A stretch of DNA of 40,079 bases from Microcaldota archaeon (GCA_021827605.1 JAKAVF010000022.1:1-40079), one strand, 5' to 3'; shown: positions 30,920 through 39,766, counted from the first letter of the stretch. The notes: generated from the sequence alone by a model not told the origin. Made by a program: numbers and translations.

Positions 30920-31651
30920 CTACCACTCCCTTATCGATGCGCCGCAGTCTACGCACTTGAACAGCTGTATGTTCCCCTCGTCTCCCCTTGTCCACCACTC
31001 CTTGACTACAAGCGCTTCTGTGGAACCGCACTCCTTGCAGACATGGTGGACGGTGGCAAGCTTGAGCTTCACCCTGGGATCGTCGACGAACTCCTCAAGT
31101 TGGATCGATGAGCCGAGCAGCCTCTTCTCGAACGTCTCGTACTTTTCATAAACGTCGGGGTCTTGGATCAGCTTTCCGCCGGAGACCCTGCACTCCTTCT
31201 TCGCCTTGTCTATATCATTCCTCTGCAGCAGCACAGCGCCATCAACATCGGTAAAGTTAGAGACCTCTATTCCGCTGGGAAGCGGGAGCTGGTAGAACTT
31301 CTGCTTCTCTATGAAGGACGTCCCCTCTCCAAGCCCCTCAAGTATCTTGTACGCCTCGAGCCTGTATCTAACGAAGTTTGTCAGCGGGAAAGACACTATG
31401 TGCACCCTGCTGAACTCCACCTTCTTCCCCCTCCAGTCAGGCGCAAATCCATAGTTCGCGATAAGCTTCTCCTTCAGCGAGCCCGTATCAAGCGACTCCT
31501 TCTTGAATTCCTCTATGAACTGCTTCTCGAACGGCTGCCCGTACTGCTCGAGCATCTCGAGTTGGAATACTCTTTTCTTAGCACCGGAAAGCAGGCTGGA
31601 CAGCTCCTCGTGGAAGTCCTTTCCAGCAATCTCCCTAGCTTCTTCTGTCAT
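30920..31651 (-). CDS. Protein with TFIIS/TFS-like C-terminal zinc ribbon and a novel N-terminal region
   Basis: 243 residues. The last ~40 hold VCKECGSTEAL and FKCVDCGASIREW, with WWTRGDEGNIQL between them. That is the layout of the TFIIS C-terminal ribbon (C-x2-C, hairpin with an acidic DE pair, C-x2-C), which in archaeal TFS and eukaryotic TFIIS reaches into RNA polymerase for transcript cleavage. The N-terminal ~200 residues (helical start, then mixed; SFPLTNFVRYRLEAYKIL) are unknown to me. It is longer than TFS (~110 residues), so it is not plain TFS. ATG 31651 lies 27 nt after a TATA box, so leaderless. Confidence 0.7.
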   Translation of the reverse strand: MTEEAREIAGKDFHEELSSLLSGAKKRVFQLEMLEQYGQPFEKQFIEEFKKESLDTGSLKEKLIANYGFAPDWRGKKVEFSRVHIVSFPLTNFVRYRLEAYKILEGLGEGTSFIEKQKFYQLPLPSGIEVSNFTDVDGAVLLQRNDIDKAKKECRVSGGKLIQDPDVYEKYETFEKRLLGSSIQLEEFVDDPRVKLKLATVHHVCKECGSTEALVVKEWWTRGDEGNIQLFKCVDCGASIREW

Positions 31652-31672
31652 GAGTAGAGTATTGCTGCCTAT

Positions 31673-31684
31673 TTTTATTTATAT
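31673..31684 (-). promoter_or_regulatory. TATA box for the zinc-ribbon gene
   Basis: ATATAAATAAAA on the reverse strand, ~27 nt before ATG 31651. Confidence 0.6.
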
Positions 31685-31759
31685 CTTGCCATAGACGTAA
31701 GCGCAGGATTTTTAATATTTAGTTTCCAGTATAGACTGCGACATCCAGGGGTTCTTTTC

Positions 31760-31942
31760 ATGAACAGCCCAGAATTGATAGTCTTATTCATAATTGGGAT
31801 TGCAATCCTCTTCATGGTCTACTCCATAGCTAGGAGAAACAAGGTAACGATGTTGCTGGTGCTGCTCGTCCTCGCCGTAGTAATCTACTACGTATTCACA
31901 AACCCTGGCAGCACCTCTTTCCTCTCGAGCTTCCAGCCCTGA
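31760..31942 (+). CDS. Tiny two-helix membrane protein
   Basis: 60 residues. Two hydrophobic helices (LIVLFIIGIAILFMVYSI and MLLVLLVLAVVIYYVFT) around a basic loop (ARRNKV), so both ends are probably outside. A TTTTTAATATTTAG element at 31710-31723 is TATA-like. No family recognised. It converges exactly with the next gene: its last base is 31942 and the neighbour's is 31943. Confidence 0.6.
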   Translation: MNSPELIVLFIIGIAILFMVYSIARRNKVTMLLVLLVLAVVIYYVFTNPGSTSFLSSFQP

Positions 31943-33367
31943 CTATTTGTAGCACATATAGTTTTGCGGGAGCAGCACCTCGTAGTAATAGCTGTCGTAG
32001 GCGATGCTGGCATTCTGCAGGTCCCTCACCGCATAGAGGTTCGTTGACTCGGTCCCGTTCTTAAAGAGAAGCACAGGATAGCTGAGCGAGGATACGTTCT
32101 TGTCGAACTGGGAGAATGCGCTCACATTCCTGTAAAGCATAAGCACCCAGTCATTGGACACTATCCTGCAGTTCTGGAACCCGAGAGCCGTTAGTTCAGC
32201 CTGCGCGCTGCTGTAAACACCGCTTGTTGCGCTGATTGACGGGATCACGGCGAAAAGCTCAAGGTAGGCTACAAGCAGCACGAAGAGCAGTGCAGATAGA
32301 GCCCCGCATGCAGCAGGCAGGTTGCGCCTCGTGTATTTCCTAAGGTCATTTACCACGGCTATCACCAGTAGGCCGCTCGACGCGAATAGCAGATATCCGT
32401 AACGCACCTGCGTGAATATGTCATAGTAAGGCGCTATCGCAAGCGTAGCAATGAGCGATAGGATGAGGAACGTGAAGAGGATCGTGTAAAGGTAGAGCCT
32501 GCTGTCCTTCTGCATCCACGAGATTAGGTCCCTCTTTGGGATATGCCTCCTTGCAGATTCCACTATCGCCTTCCTCTTCTTGTAGATAAAGAGCGCGGCA
32601 AACGCTCCGATGACTATCGGATAAAGAACGACTGTGATGAACGAGCCTATGTTTATCGAAAACGGCCCAGCATTGTTGTGTGCTATCGCAAGCGAGAGCT
32701 CATAGCTTGCGAGCGGGTTCTGGAAGAACACGGTGCTGAAGATGAGCCATGGCGCTATCGCAATGGCAAACAGCACAGATGCATAAAGGATCTTCTTCGG
32801 TTTGAACATCAGGAACAGCATGGGGATAAGCGCAAGGGTCGGATATTTCCCAAGCGTAGCAAGGCCGAGGAAAAGCCCGAACCAGACGCTCTTCCTCGCG
32901 AGGAGCCCGATCGCCACGAACAGGAAGAGCAGCGACACCATCTCCTCGCTGCCGGCCACCATGCTTGTATACAGGAAGACCGGGCTGATTAGGAATGCGT
33001 ATGCGAGCAGTTCGTTGACCTCAAGCTTTCTTGCAACGAACCGTATCACAAGGAAGTATGCTACGAGCAGCAGCGCAAGATAAGCGGCTATAGCTGCGCT
33101 GCCTTGGAACACGAGATACAGCGCCGCGAGCGTGAACCCGGCTATCGGTGCCCTATAAGACTCGAAGTAGAAGAGAGGGTTCTGGTTGTACTGGTTGCAG
33201 ACCGGGTTCAGGAGGCATTGGTAAAAGGCGGGGTTGGAGAGGCTTCTTCCGTTCAGGTAGTGCGCTATCAGGTCCCATCCCGGGCCGAGCTGGCTGTACG
33301 CCAGCGCAAGGGAGAAAACCGACAATCCGATTAAAATTGTTATGAGGATGAGCTCGGGCTTCTCCAA
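31943..33367 (-). CDS. Multi-pass membrane protein, GT-C glycosyltransferase-like
   Basis: 474 residues from TTG 33367, with a GTGAT ribosome-binding site 3-4 nt upstream. About ten hydrophobic segments. The first luminal loop after helix 1 has GPGWDLIAHYLNGRSL with an Asp, where GT-C enzymes (PMT/ArnT class) carry their catalytic acid, and a family-like GKYPTLALIPMLFL segment. The C-terminal ~120 residues are soluble and carry several sequons (NVS, NGT, NAS). Such enzymes move sugars from lipid-linked donors across the membrane. It is the last gene of an operon with DUF424 and a GT2 enzyme. The GT-C assignment is by layout, not by a decisive motif. Confidence 0.65.
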   Translation of the reverse strand: MEKPELILITILIGLSVFSLALAYSQLGPGWDLIAHYLNGRSLSNPAFYQCLLNPVCNQYNQNPLFYFESYRAPIAGFTLAALYLVFQGSAAIAAYLALLLVAYFLVIRFVARKLEVNELLAYAFLISPVFLYTSMVAGSEEMVSLLFLFVAIGLLARKSVWFGLFLGLATLGKYPTLALIPMLFLMFKPKKILYASVLFAIAIAPWLIFSTVFFQNPLASYELSLAIAHNNAGPFSINIGSFITVVLYPIVIGAFAALFIYKKRKAIVESARRHIPKRDLISWMQKDSRLYLYTILFTFLILSLIATLAIAPYYDIFTQVRYGYLLFASSGLLVIAVVNDLRKYTRRNLPAACGALSALLFVLLVAYLELFAVIPSISATSGVYSSAQAELTALGFQNCRIVSNDWVLMLYRNVSAFSQFDKNVSSLSYPVLLFKNGTESTNLYAVRDLQNASIAYDSYYYEVLLPQNYMCYK

Positions 33368-33371
33368 AGAA

Positions 33372-33701
33372 TCACTTTGGATACTCCACTCTGTACGCGT
33401 GAGCGTATGGCACTTTCTGTATGTTCAGGATGTTCTCCGCCTCTATTATCTTCATTTCGAGCGCTATGCCAACTGCTTCTTCTCCGACGATATTGGCCGA
33501 ATAGATGCCGTCCGCTTCGCCTATCATCCTCTTCGCTTCATCCTTCCCAACAAGCTTATCGTTGTAGAAAGATGCATAGGTCTTTATGTCCATGACAATC
33601 TCTCCCTCAATCAGCACCCGGTCTATCAGGGCTTTGTCGCACATAGCGACGACGGAGCCGTTGTCGGAATTGTGGATCCTTATGTATATCACGCAACTCA
33701 C
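33372..33701 (-). CDS. DUF424 archaeal protein
   Basis: 109 residues from GTG 33701, which directly follows the upstream stop. Conserved DUF424 features: VIYIRIHNSDNGSVVAMCDK, an ANIVGEEAVGIALEM helix and the end IQKVPYAHAYRV. GTG 33692 is an alternative that begins closer to the family start. DUF424 proteins are widespread in archaea and small, with no known activity. Its stop lies 4 nt before the start of the GT-C-like gene, so the three genes form an operon; the co-location with glycosyltransferases is informative only as linkage. Confidence 0.85.
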   Translation of the reverse strand: MSCVIYIRIHNSDNGSVVAMCDKALIDRVLIEGEIVMDIKTYASFYNDKLVGKDEAKRMIGEADGIYSANIVGEEAVGIALEMKIIEAENILNIQKVPYAHAYRVEYPK

Positions 33702-35249
33702 TCATCCATATTTGTACAAGAAGAATGCGGCGAGGAAGTATAAAATACCATACCAGAACAGCCAGATGCCCCCTGCCAGGTTGAGCTGCATGAGTGCGAA
33801 AAGCGAGAGGGTGAACATCGAGATGCCGAAGACCACCTCGGTCTTCGTGTTGCTCAGGACCGTAAGTATCCTTTTTTCCGTGACCAGGCTGTCCCTGTGC
33901 TTGTTCCACTTCATCGCAGGATTCCTATTCAGGAACGTCGAGACAGCTGCCTTTGCCCTGACAAACGCCAGAGCGTAGTTGAGCAGGAATACCATGAAGC
34001 CCTTCTTCCAAGAGCCGAAGTACACCCTTGTGAGAAGTGCTGGCGTCAGCAGAGATAGCGTGAACGCGAAGAACCCGAGCGTCTCCAGGTCTACGCCCCA
34101 CTGGTTCTGGAGTATCAGGCTCTTGAAGTCAACATGCGCGAACGGGAGCGAAGTGAAGACGATCAGGGCCGACACCACCGTGAAGAGTATCAGGATCGTT
34201 GAGAGGTAGTTGAGGCCGAAGCCGTGGACCGTATACTCGACGTTCGAGAGCGGGCTCATCTTCTTGTACCCGCCTCTCCTGAAATAGTAACCGAGGAACT
34301 GCGTGTCCCCGTAGTTATAGCGCCACTGCTGCTTTGCAAGCTCGGTGAAGGTGTAGACCGGCCTTCCCTTTGCATAGCATTCCGGTACGTAAAGGCTCTG
34401 CCAGCCGTGCATGTCGGATTCGAACGAGAAGAACGTATCTTCTATTACGTATTCAGGGAACCCGCCTATGTCGTCAAATGCACTCTTCCTTATCAGACCG
34501 CAAGAGCCGGCGAATATCGCCGTATTGTTAAGAGCGCGCGCAGGCTGTATGAAGTTGAAGAAGAACGCATCAAATATATCGATTGATTCCGAGAAGAATG
34601 TACCTTTCTTGTACCTCTTCTCCGTCTGCACGTACGAAACCTTCTGGTTCTCGAAATATGGGAGCAGGTCCAGCAGGAACCTGTTGTTGATCAGGGTCTC
34701 ATCAGAGTCGAATATCGCTATGAACTCCTCCTTCGACACCTTCGCCATCTCGTTGATTGCGCCTGCCTTGAATCCCTTCCTCCCGTCCCTGTGCAAGTAT
34801 ACCATGCCCTGTCTCTTTGCAACCGACTCTAGCCCCTTCATTATCGCAGGGTCGGTAGAGTCGTCGACAAGGTAAAACTTTAGCTTGTTCTTCGGGTACG
34901 AGAGGCCCTTGAAGGACTTCACGTTCTCCTCAACCATCGCCGGTTCCTCGTTGAAGACGGGAACTGCCACTGCGACTGTTGGGAATCTCGAGATTGGCTT
35001 TAGGCTCGCCTTCAGTTTTTCGAAGTGCTTCCCATACGTGTAAGACTTGAAGTACAGCGTAGAAGCGTAGATGTTGAAGAATCCCGCTACTATGGACAGC
35101 GCTGTGAACGATCCGGCTAGCAGGTAAGCATAGAAGGAGTTTGCAACGTAGAAGAGATAGACCGAGAACGCTATTCCAGCTATGGACAGTATTGAGAAGA
35201 GCGCAACGGTGATGAACCTTCCACCGTATAGCTTGTTGTATCGGATCAT
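33702..35249 (-). CDS. Membrane-bound family 2 glycosyltransferase, cellulose synthase-like
   Basis: 515 residues. Two N-terminal helices, then the GT-A catalytic domain: VAVAVPVFNEEPAMVEENV, YLVDDSTD, the DxD motif in IFDSDETL, IEDTFFSF (the ED motif), KQQWRYNYG (a QxxRW-like sequence), and ~5 C-terminal helices. This is the processive or cellulose/mannan-synthase-like GT2 layout, using a nucleotide sugar on the cytoplasmic side. The ATG 35249 start has a TATA box (35281-35292) at the right distance. It heads the operon with DUF424 and the GT-C-like gene, a reasonable set for surface glycan or protein-glycan assembly. Confidence 0.88.
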   Translation of the reverse strand: MIRYNKLYGGRFITVALFSILSIAGIAFSVYLFYVANSFYAYLLAGSFTALSIVAGFFNIYASTLYFKSYTYGKHFEKLKASLKPISRFPTVAVAVPVFNEEPAMVEENVKSFKGLSYPKNKLKFYLVDDSTDPAIMKGLESVAKRQGMVYLHRDGRKGFKAGAINEMAKVSKEEFIAIFDSDETLINNRFLLDLLPYFENQKVSYVQTEKRYKKGTFFSESIDIFDAFFFNFIQPARALNNTAIFAGSCGLIRKSAFDDIGGFPEYVIEDTFFSFESDMHGWQSLYVPECYAKGRPVYTFTELAKQQWRYNYGDTQFLGYYFRRGGYKKMSPLSNVEYTVHGFGLNYLSTILILFTVVSALIVFTSLPFAHVDFKSLILQNQWGVDLETLGFFAFTLSLLTPALLTRVYFGSWKKGFMVFLLNYALAFVRAKAAVSTFLNRNPAMKWNKHRDSLVTEKRILTVLSNTKTEVVFGISMFTLSLFALMQLNLAGGIWLFWYGILYFLAAFFLYKYG

Positions 35250-35280
35250 GCGAACATTACCTGCTATCCTCTTTCTTGCC

Positions 35281-35292
35281 TTTTATAATATA
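35281..35292 (-). promoter_or_regulatory. TATA box for the GT2-DUF424-GT-C operon
   Basis: TATATTATAAAA on the reverse strand, ~37 nt before ATG 35249. It predicts a leader of ~11 nt. Confidence 0.6.
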
Positions 35293-35494
35293 CAGAAAAG
35301 CTGCGGTTATCTATTAAATCCTAGTTTTATATAAGTATTGTTTCATCCCTCTCCCAGCAGCACTGGGCATTCCATAATTTCAGAAATCTACGTCCCCAGT
35401 CCAATGGCTTTTTGACGATAAACATATATTTTACGACGGAAAGTGAGAAGATTTAAGTATTTACCATGTTTTAACCTTCTAGGAGCAAAACACG

Positions 35495-35521
35495 TAGTCT
35501 AGAGGATAGACTGATTGGTGA
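35495..35521 (+). promoter_or_regulatory. Hairpin and ribosome-binding site of the ABC exporter gene
   Basis: AGTCTA (35496-35501) pairs with TAGACT (35507-35512) around GAGGA. GGTGA (35517-35521) follows 4 nt later and 5 nt before ATG 35527. The 5' part of the intergenic region (35250-35494) holds the divergent promoters and no gene; a TATA-like AGATTTAAGTATT at ~35448-35460 would start this transcript near 35480. Confidence 0.45.
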
Positions 35522-35526
35522 AAAAT

Positions 35527-38118
35527 ATGGCAAAAGCCGAAGTGGAGCTGAAAACGGACCTGGACCATAACCTGAACCTCAAGGAGGAACAAGTCATAGT
35601 CTCGGATGGAAAGCTCTCAGTGCTGGAGAAGGGCAAGGAGATAGTCAGCTGCAGGCTTGTAGACATAGAAAGAGCATACGTAGAGAATGGCTTCGGCATA
35701 AACAAGCTTGTGATAAGGATGAAGACAGGCGAGGAAAGGGAGTTCGCATACTTCACTAAGGAAAAGTCTGCGAACTTCGGAAAGTTCGCCGAGGCAGTGA
35801 ACAACCACTTCTCGAAAGGCAGCACCGTGAAGCTCACGTTCGCAAAGGAGAAGGGGGAGAAGGTGAACAAGGTGCACACGCTCCTCTGGCTCTATAACTT
35901 CGGAAGAAAATACAGGAGGTCTCTAATCATCGGTCTGATAATATCGGTACTCTTAGCGCTGGTCAACCTGATTCCTCCGTATCTTCTGAAAGTGCTCATA
36001 GACAACGTCATCCTTGCGCCTACCCACTCGCAGTCACTCTTCCCTTTGCTGATAGCCACGCTGCTCGCCGCTTCTTCTGCAGCGATGGTCTTGTCGATGC
36101 TGCAGAGCTATATACTCAACAAGACAGGCAACAAGATAGTCACCGAAATGAGGAACAAGCTATTCGCTCATGTGATAAGGCTCCCGCCGTCGTTCATAGA
36201 CAAGATGTCCACCGGAAGGATAATATCAAGGCTGATATCTGACGCGGGAAACACGCAGTGGCTGATGACATTCGGCCTTCCTACGGTTGTCATAAACATG
36301 CTCACGATCCTGGGGATAGGCGCGATACTCTTCACCATGTACCCAGCTCTTGCTGTATACGTGCTGATCCCAGTGCCTTTCGTGATATGGCTTGTAATCC
36401 GCTACAGGAGAAGGGCGAATATTATGTACTACAGGAACTGGAGGAGGAGCGCAGACATGCTTTCTTCCATCTCCGACATAGTGCCAAACTATACTATTGT
36501 CAAGTCAGCGTCGAAGGAGAAGATTGAGAGCGACAAGTTCGGCGACGTAACGGACAGGTACTTCAACTCGCAGGTAGATCTTACAAAGCTTAACCTGTGG
36601 CACTGGCCTGTCGTTGGCTTCATAACGGGGATAGCCACTCTTGTCATCTGGTGGGTTGGGGGAAACCTGGTGATAGCCGGGACAATACAGCTCGGAGTGA
36701 TTACGGCTTTCATAGCTTATCTCGCGATGTTTTACAACCCGATAAACCAGCTAGGCAACATAATACCTTTCGTGCAGCAATCAATAACCTCGGGGCAGAG
36801 GTTGAGGGAGATCCTCGACGAGGAGGTCCCTGCGCTTAGGCACAGGGTGGAGCATAAGACAAGACCCAAAGGGGACATAGAATTCCGTGGGGTATCCTTC
36901 GAATACATGCATCCATTCCCGACGATAAAGGATGTCAACTTCAAAATAAAAGCGGGAAGCAAGACCGTCTTTGTCGGGAAGAGCGGCTCGGGCAAGACTA
37001 CGCTGGCGAAGCTGCTGCTCAGGCTGTACGAGTTGAAGGAAGGAAAGATAACGATAGGCGGTAAGAACATAGCCAACTTCGGCCTCGGCAGCCTCAGGAA
37101 TGGCATCGCCTATGTGCCGCAAGAAGCCGTCCTCTTCGACAACAGCGTAGCATACAATGTAGCGTACTATTCCCCGACGCAGGCTGATCCACTCGAGATA
37201 ATGCTGGCCTGCTCTGAGGCGGCAATCCACAGCGAGATAATGCGCATGCCGCAAAGCTATGATACAAACATAGGAGAGAGGGGATATGCGCTCTCCGGCG
37301 GGCAGAGGCAGAGGCTCTCGATAGCAAGGGCCGTGCTGACAAATCCGAACATAGTGGTACTTGACGAGGTGACGTCAAATCTCGACGCTATAAATGCAAG
37401 TGAAGTAGAGGAGACTATAGAGCACTTCACCAGGGGCAGGACTTCCATATCTATAACACATGACGCGAATGAGATTCTGGATTCCGACTATGCAATAGTA
37501 GTAGAAAACGGCAGGGTGGTAGAAGCGGGAACGCCGCACGCGCTTCTCGAGAAAAAAGGAGGGAAGCTGTCCGGGCTCATGAGGACCAAGTCGCAAAAGC
37601 AGTTCCTGAAGAAGAGGTATGGTGGCCTGACAGCCAACAAGGTAGCGGAGTTCATCACCAGCGCATCGCAGATATCAGTAGCAGCGGGAAGAAGGCCCAG
37701 CCTGATAAACGTCTCTTACAAACGGCACACATACAAGGACCTGATGCCGCAGCTACCCTTCCCGATAACAAACCCGCAGGTTGTGATATTCAATGACAGG
37801 GAAGGCAGGCCAGTGCTGCTGGTAAACGATGCGAATAGGCTAGCCGGCGCGTCAAACGTGACGCTGGCAAAAACGCTCAACGTGACCAACTTCAAGCTCA
37901 GGATAACGCAGATAGAGAAGGTGCTTGTCACGGGAGACGGAGTTGAGTGGCTTGTCAAGACGGACAGGGGGAAAAGGAAGGTTATTACCGAGAGCAGGCG
38001 GAGCGTGAGGGATCTCGGGAAGAAGCTTGTCCTGATAGACAGAGAGGGCTCGGTCTTCGAGGCGGTGAAGTCAGAACTTGACCCTAGGAGCCAAAAGATA
38101 ATACAGGCAACAATCTGA
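35527..38118 (+). CDS. ABC exporter with N-terminal extension and C-terminal DUF1854-like domain
   Basis: 863 residues from ATG 35527. Residues ~1-105: a soluble beta-rich domain (DGKLSVLEKGKEIVSCRLVD, then KTGEEREFAYFTKE) that looks PH-like. Residues ~120-400: six-helix exporter membrane domain. Residues ~440-700: ATPase with Walker A GKSGSGKTT (~483-491), Q-loop YVPQEAVLFD, signature ALSGGQRQRLS (~588), Walker B VVLDEVTSNLD and H-loop SITHDANEI. Residues ~725-863: a DUF1854-like domain (PFPITNPQVVIFNDREGRP, WLVKTDRGKRKVI, KLVLIDREGSVFEA). DUF1854 is known at the C-terminus of some ABC transporters, including ones linked to cyanophycin metabolism in bacteria. A half transporter that would dimerise. 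Substrate unknown. Confidence 0.88.
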   Translation: MAKAEVELKTDLDHNLNLKEEQVIVSDGKLSVLEKGKEIVSCRLVDIERAYVENGFGINKLVIRMKTGEEREFAYFTKEKSANFGKFAEAVNNHFSKGSTVKLTFAKEKGEKVNKVHTLLWLYNFGRKYRRSLIIGLIISVLLALVNLIPPYLLKVLIDNVILAPTHSQSLFPLLIATLLAASSAAMVLSMLQSYILNKTGNKIVTEMRNKLFAHVIRLPPSFIDKMSTGRIISRLISDAGNTQWLMTFGLPTVVINMLTILGIGAILFTMYPALAVYVLIPVPFVIWLVIRYRRRANIMYYRNWRRSADMLSSISDIVPNYTIVKSASKEKIESDKFGDVTDRYFNSQVDLTKLNLWHWPVVGFITGIATLVIWWVGGNLVIAGTIQLGVITAFIAYLAMFYNPINQLGNIIPFVQQSITSGQRLREILDEEVPALRHRVEHKTRPKGDIEFRGVSFEYMHPFPTIKDVNFKIKAGSKTVFVGKSGSGKTTLAKLLLRLYELKEGKITIGGKNIANFGLGSLRNGIAYVPQEAVLFDNSVAYNVAYYSPTQADPLEIMLACSEAAIHSEIMRMPQSYDTNIGERGYALSGGQRQRLSIARAVLTNPNIVVLDEVTSNLDAINASEVEETIEHFTRGRTSISITHDANEILDSDYAIVVENGRVVEAGTPHALLEKKGGKLSGLMRTKSQKQFLKKRYGGLTANKVAEFITSASQISVAAGRRPSLINVSYKRHTYKDLMPQLPFPITNPQVVIFNDREGRPVLLVNDANRLAGASNVTLAKTLNVTNFKLRITQIEKVLVTGDGVEWLVKTDRGKRKVITESRRSVRDLGKKLVLIDREGSVFEAVKSELDPRSQKIIQATI

Positions 38119-38189
38119 GAAGGCGCGCGTCAACTGTTACAGCCAGGAATAATTTTATATCTGAACAACCGCGATAATTGCTGATAGCA

Positions 38190-38966
38190 ATGCCGGAAAA
38201 AGAGCTTTCTACTATGCAGACGGCTGCGATGTGGTCGATCACTCCACGGCTAGCGGAAGCGAGAGCAGAAGCGGAGGCGTTCGCACTCGGCGGAATAATA
38301 AGGCTCTGGGAGCGCAGGCTCGGTGAACATTACAGTGGGGTGCTAAACGTACCCTGCGGCCTCGGGAGGCATGACGATGCATTGAGGAAACAAGGGTTCA
38401 ACGTCAGCGGCGTGGATCTGAATCCTGACTTCATAAGGTTGGCGCAGAAAGCGCACCCGCAATGGAGCTACCACTACAAGGTTGGCGACATGCGCAAGCT
38501 TCCTTTCGCAAAAGAAGCCTGCCCCGCCTTTGACATAGTCATCAATCTATTCACATCGATAGGCTATAACGGCAAGGCCGGGGACGTGATGACGTTGGCA
38601 GAATTCCGGCGTGTGCTCAAGAAAGGAGGGCTTCTCATCATAGAAACGCACAATAGGGAGCCTTTCAAGGAGCGTTTGCGCCAGTCTTTCATAGATGAGC
38701 CGATTGAGGGGTTTGTAAGGATAGTAAGACATGAGGTAAAGGACGAGGTATGGACACTGCACAATACTCTTCTCAGGAAAGAGAAGAACGGCAATCTTAC
38801 GAAAGTCGGGACAAAGGATACTCCCGTGGTGCTTTATTCGCCCGAGGAACTGTCATCGATCTGCAGGCGTGCGGAGTTTGAGGTTCTTGCGATATATGGA
38901 GGATACACAATAAATCCGATAAAGCCATCTGACGTGAACATGATGCTCGTCGCGAGGAAAAAGTAA
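38190..38966 (+). CDS. Class I SAM-dependent methyltransferase
   Basis: 258 residues from ATG 38190, ~36 nt after a TATA-like AATTTTATATCTG. GVLNVPCGLGRHDDALRKQG is motif I with the glycine loop, SGVDLNPDFIRLAQ the acidic post-motif, AFDIVINLFTSIGY motif IV, LKKGGLLIIETHN the beta5 strand. A UbiE-like small-molecule methyltransferase with a long N-terminal helix and a C-terminal beta-rich segment. TTG 38178 is an alternative start. It stands alone between an ABC gene and a convergent metallopeptidase-like gene. Substrate unknown. Confidence 0.82.
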   Translation: MPEKELSTMQTAAMWSITPRLAEARAEAEAFALGGIIRLWERRLGEHYSGVLNVPCGLGRHDDALRKQGFNVSGVDLNPDFIRLAQKAHPQWSYHYKVGDMRKLPFAKEACPAFDIVINLFTSIGYNGKAGDVMTLAEFRRVLKKGGLLIIETHNREPFKERLRQSFIDEPIEGFVRIVRHEVKDEVWTLHNTLLRKEKNGNLTKVGTKDTPVVLYSPEELSSICRRAEFEVLAIYGGYTINPIKPSDVNMMLVARKK

Positions 38967-38977
38967 CAGTTATCAAG

Positions 38978-39766
38978 CTAGGAGTTAAATTTCCTGTTTA
39001 TCTCCTCCTGGTGCTCCTTTACAAATTCCCACGCCTTCTTCAGGAAGTCTGCGAAATCCTCCTTTTCGTCATAAAATTTCTGGAGGTAGGAAAGGAGCGG
39101 CTTTCCATCGATGCGCATCTCCTGGTATACCAGATAAGTCTTGAATCTGTTCGCAAAAACCCTCTGCAACCTTGCATCGTTCAATAGTATTTCGGTCACC
39201 ATCTCGCTCAATTGCCAGATAAGATGCGGCCTGTTAAACTCCCTTTCATCGGTTCCGGGGAAGACGGATTTCCATTTTTCAAAATAGATAAAGTGCAAGG
39301 TTTCGTGTATCGCAGTCGCCTTCATGCCTTCGATTGTGGACCTGTAAAAAACCCTGAACGACCTTTCGTTTATGTTTCTTGGCCCGAACGGGATTAGGGA
39401 AACGTATCCGGAAACGTGTGTGCCTCTTGGCCATTCCTGCTCAACTATTTCGGATAATGCTCGCATAACATCTGCATTAATCCCATCCCATTCTTTCTGA
39501 AATCCCGCAGCTACGCCTTCAAAGAGCGCCCTGTCCCTGGCATACACCGCAGAAAAGAACTCACGCTCTGCCTCTATCGCCGGCTCCTTGCCCTTTAAAG
39601 CATCCGCGAGTCCAGGATAAGCATTGTAGATCAGCTGTGCCCATGATTTGCCACCGTTCCTGTCCTTTTCAAGATGCTCGTGCAGAACCGAGAAATCCCA
39701 CTCTAGGCTTGATACCCCAAATTTGACCGTAGGGAATGCGCTAGCGGTTGCTGCTGCCGTTCTCAT
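38978..39766 (-). CDS. HExxH metallopeptidase-like protein (second of two)
   Basis: 262 residues from ATG 39766. AIHETLHFIYFEKW contains HExxH, and SEMVTEILLND ~45 residues later offers a Glu as third zinc ligand, the gluzincin spacing. The rest is helical and charged with no secretion signal. ATG 39781 is five codons upstream but lies only ~10 nt from a TATA box (39787-39800), so ATG 39766 is preferred. It resembles the gene at 28907 only in the zinc motif; the sequences otherwise differ. Substrate unknown and activity untested. Confidence 0.72.
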   Translation of the reverse strand: MRTAAATASAFPTVKFGVSSLEWDFSVLHEHLEKDRNGGKSWAQLIYNAYPGLADALKGKEPAIEAEREFFSAVYARDRALFEGVAAGFQKEWDGINADVMRALSEIVEQEWPRGTHVSGYVSLIPFGPRNINERSFRVFYRSTIEGMKATAIHETLHFIYFEKWKSVFPGTDEREFNRPHLIWQLSEMVTEILLNDARLQRVFANRFKTYLVYQEMRIDGKPLLSYLQKFYDEKEDFADFLKKAWEFVKEHQEEINRKFNS

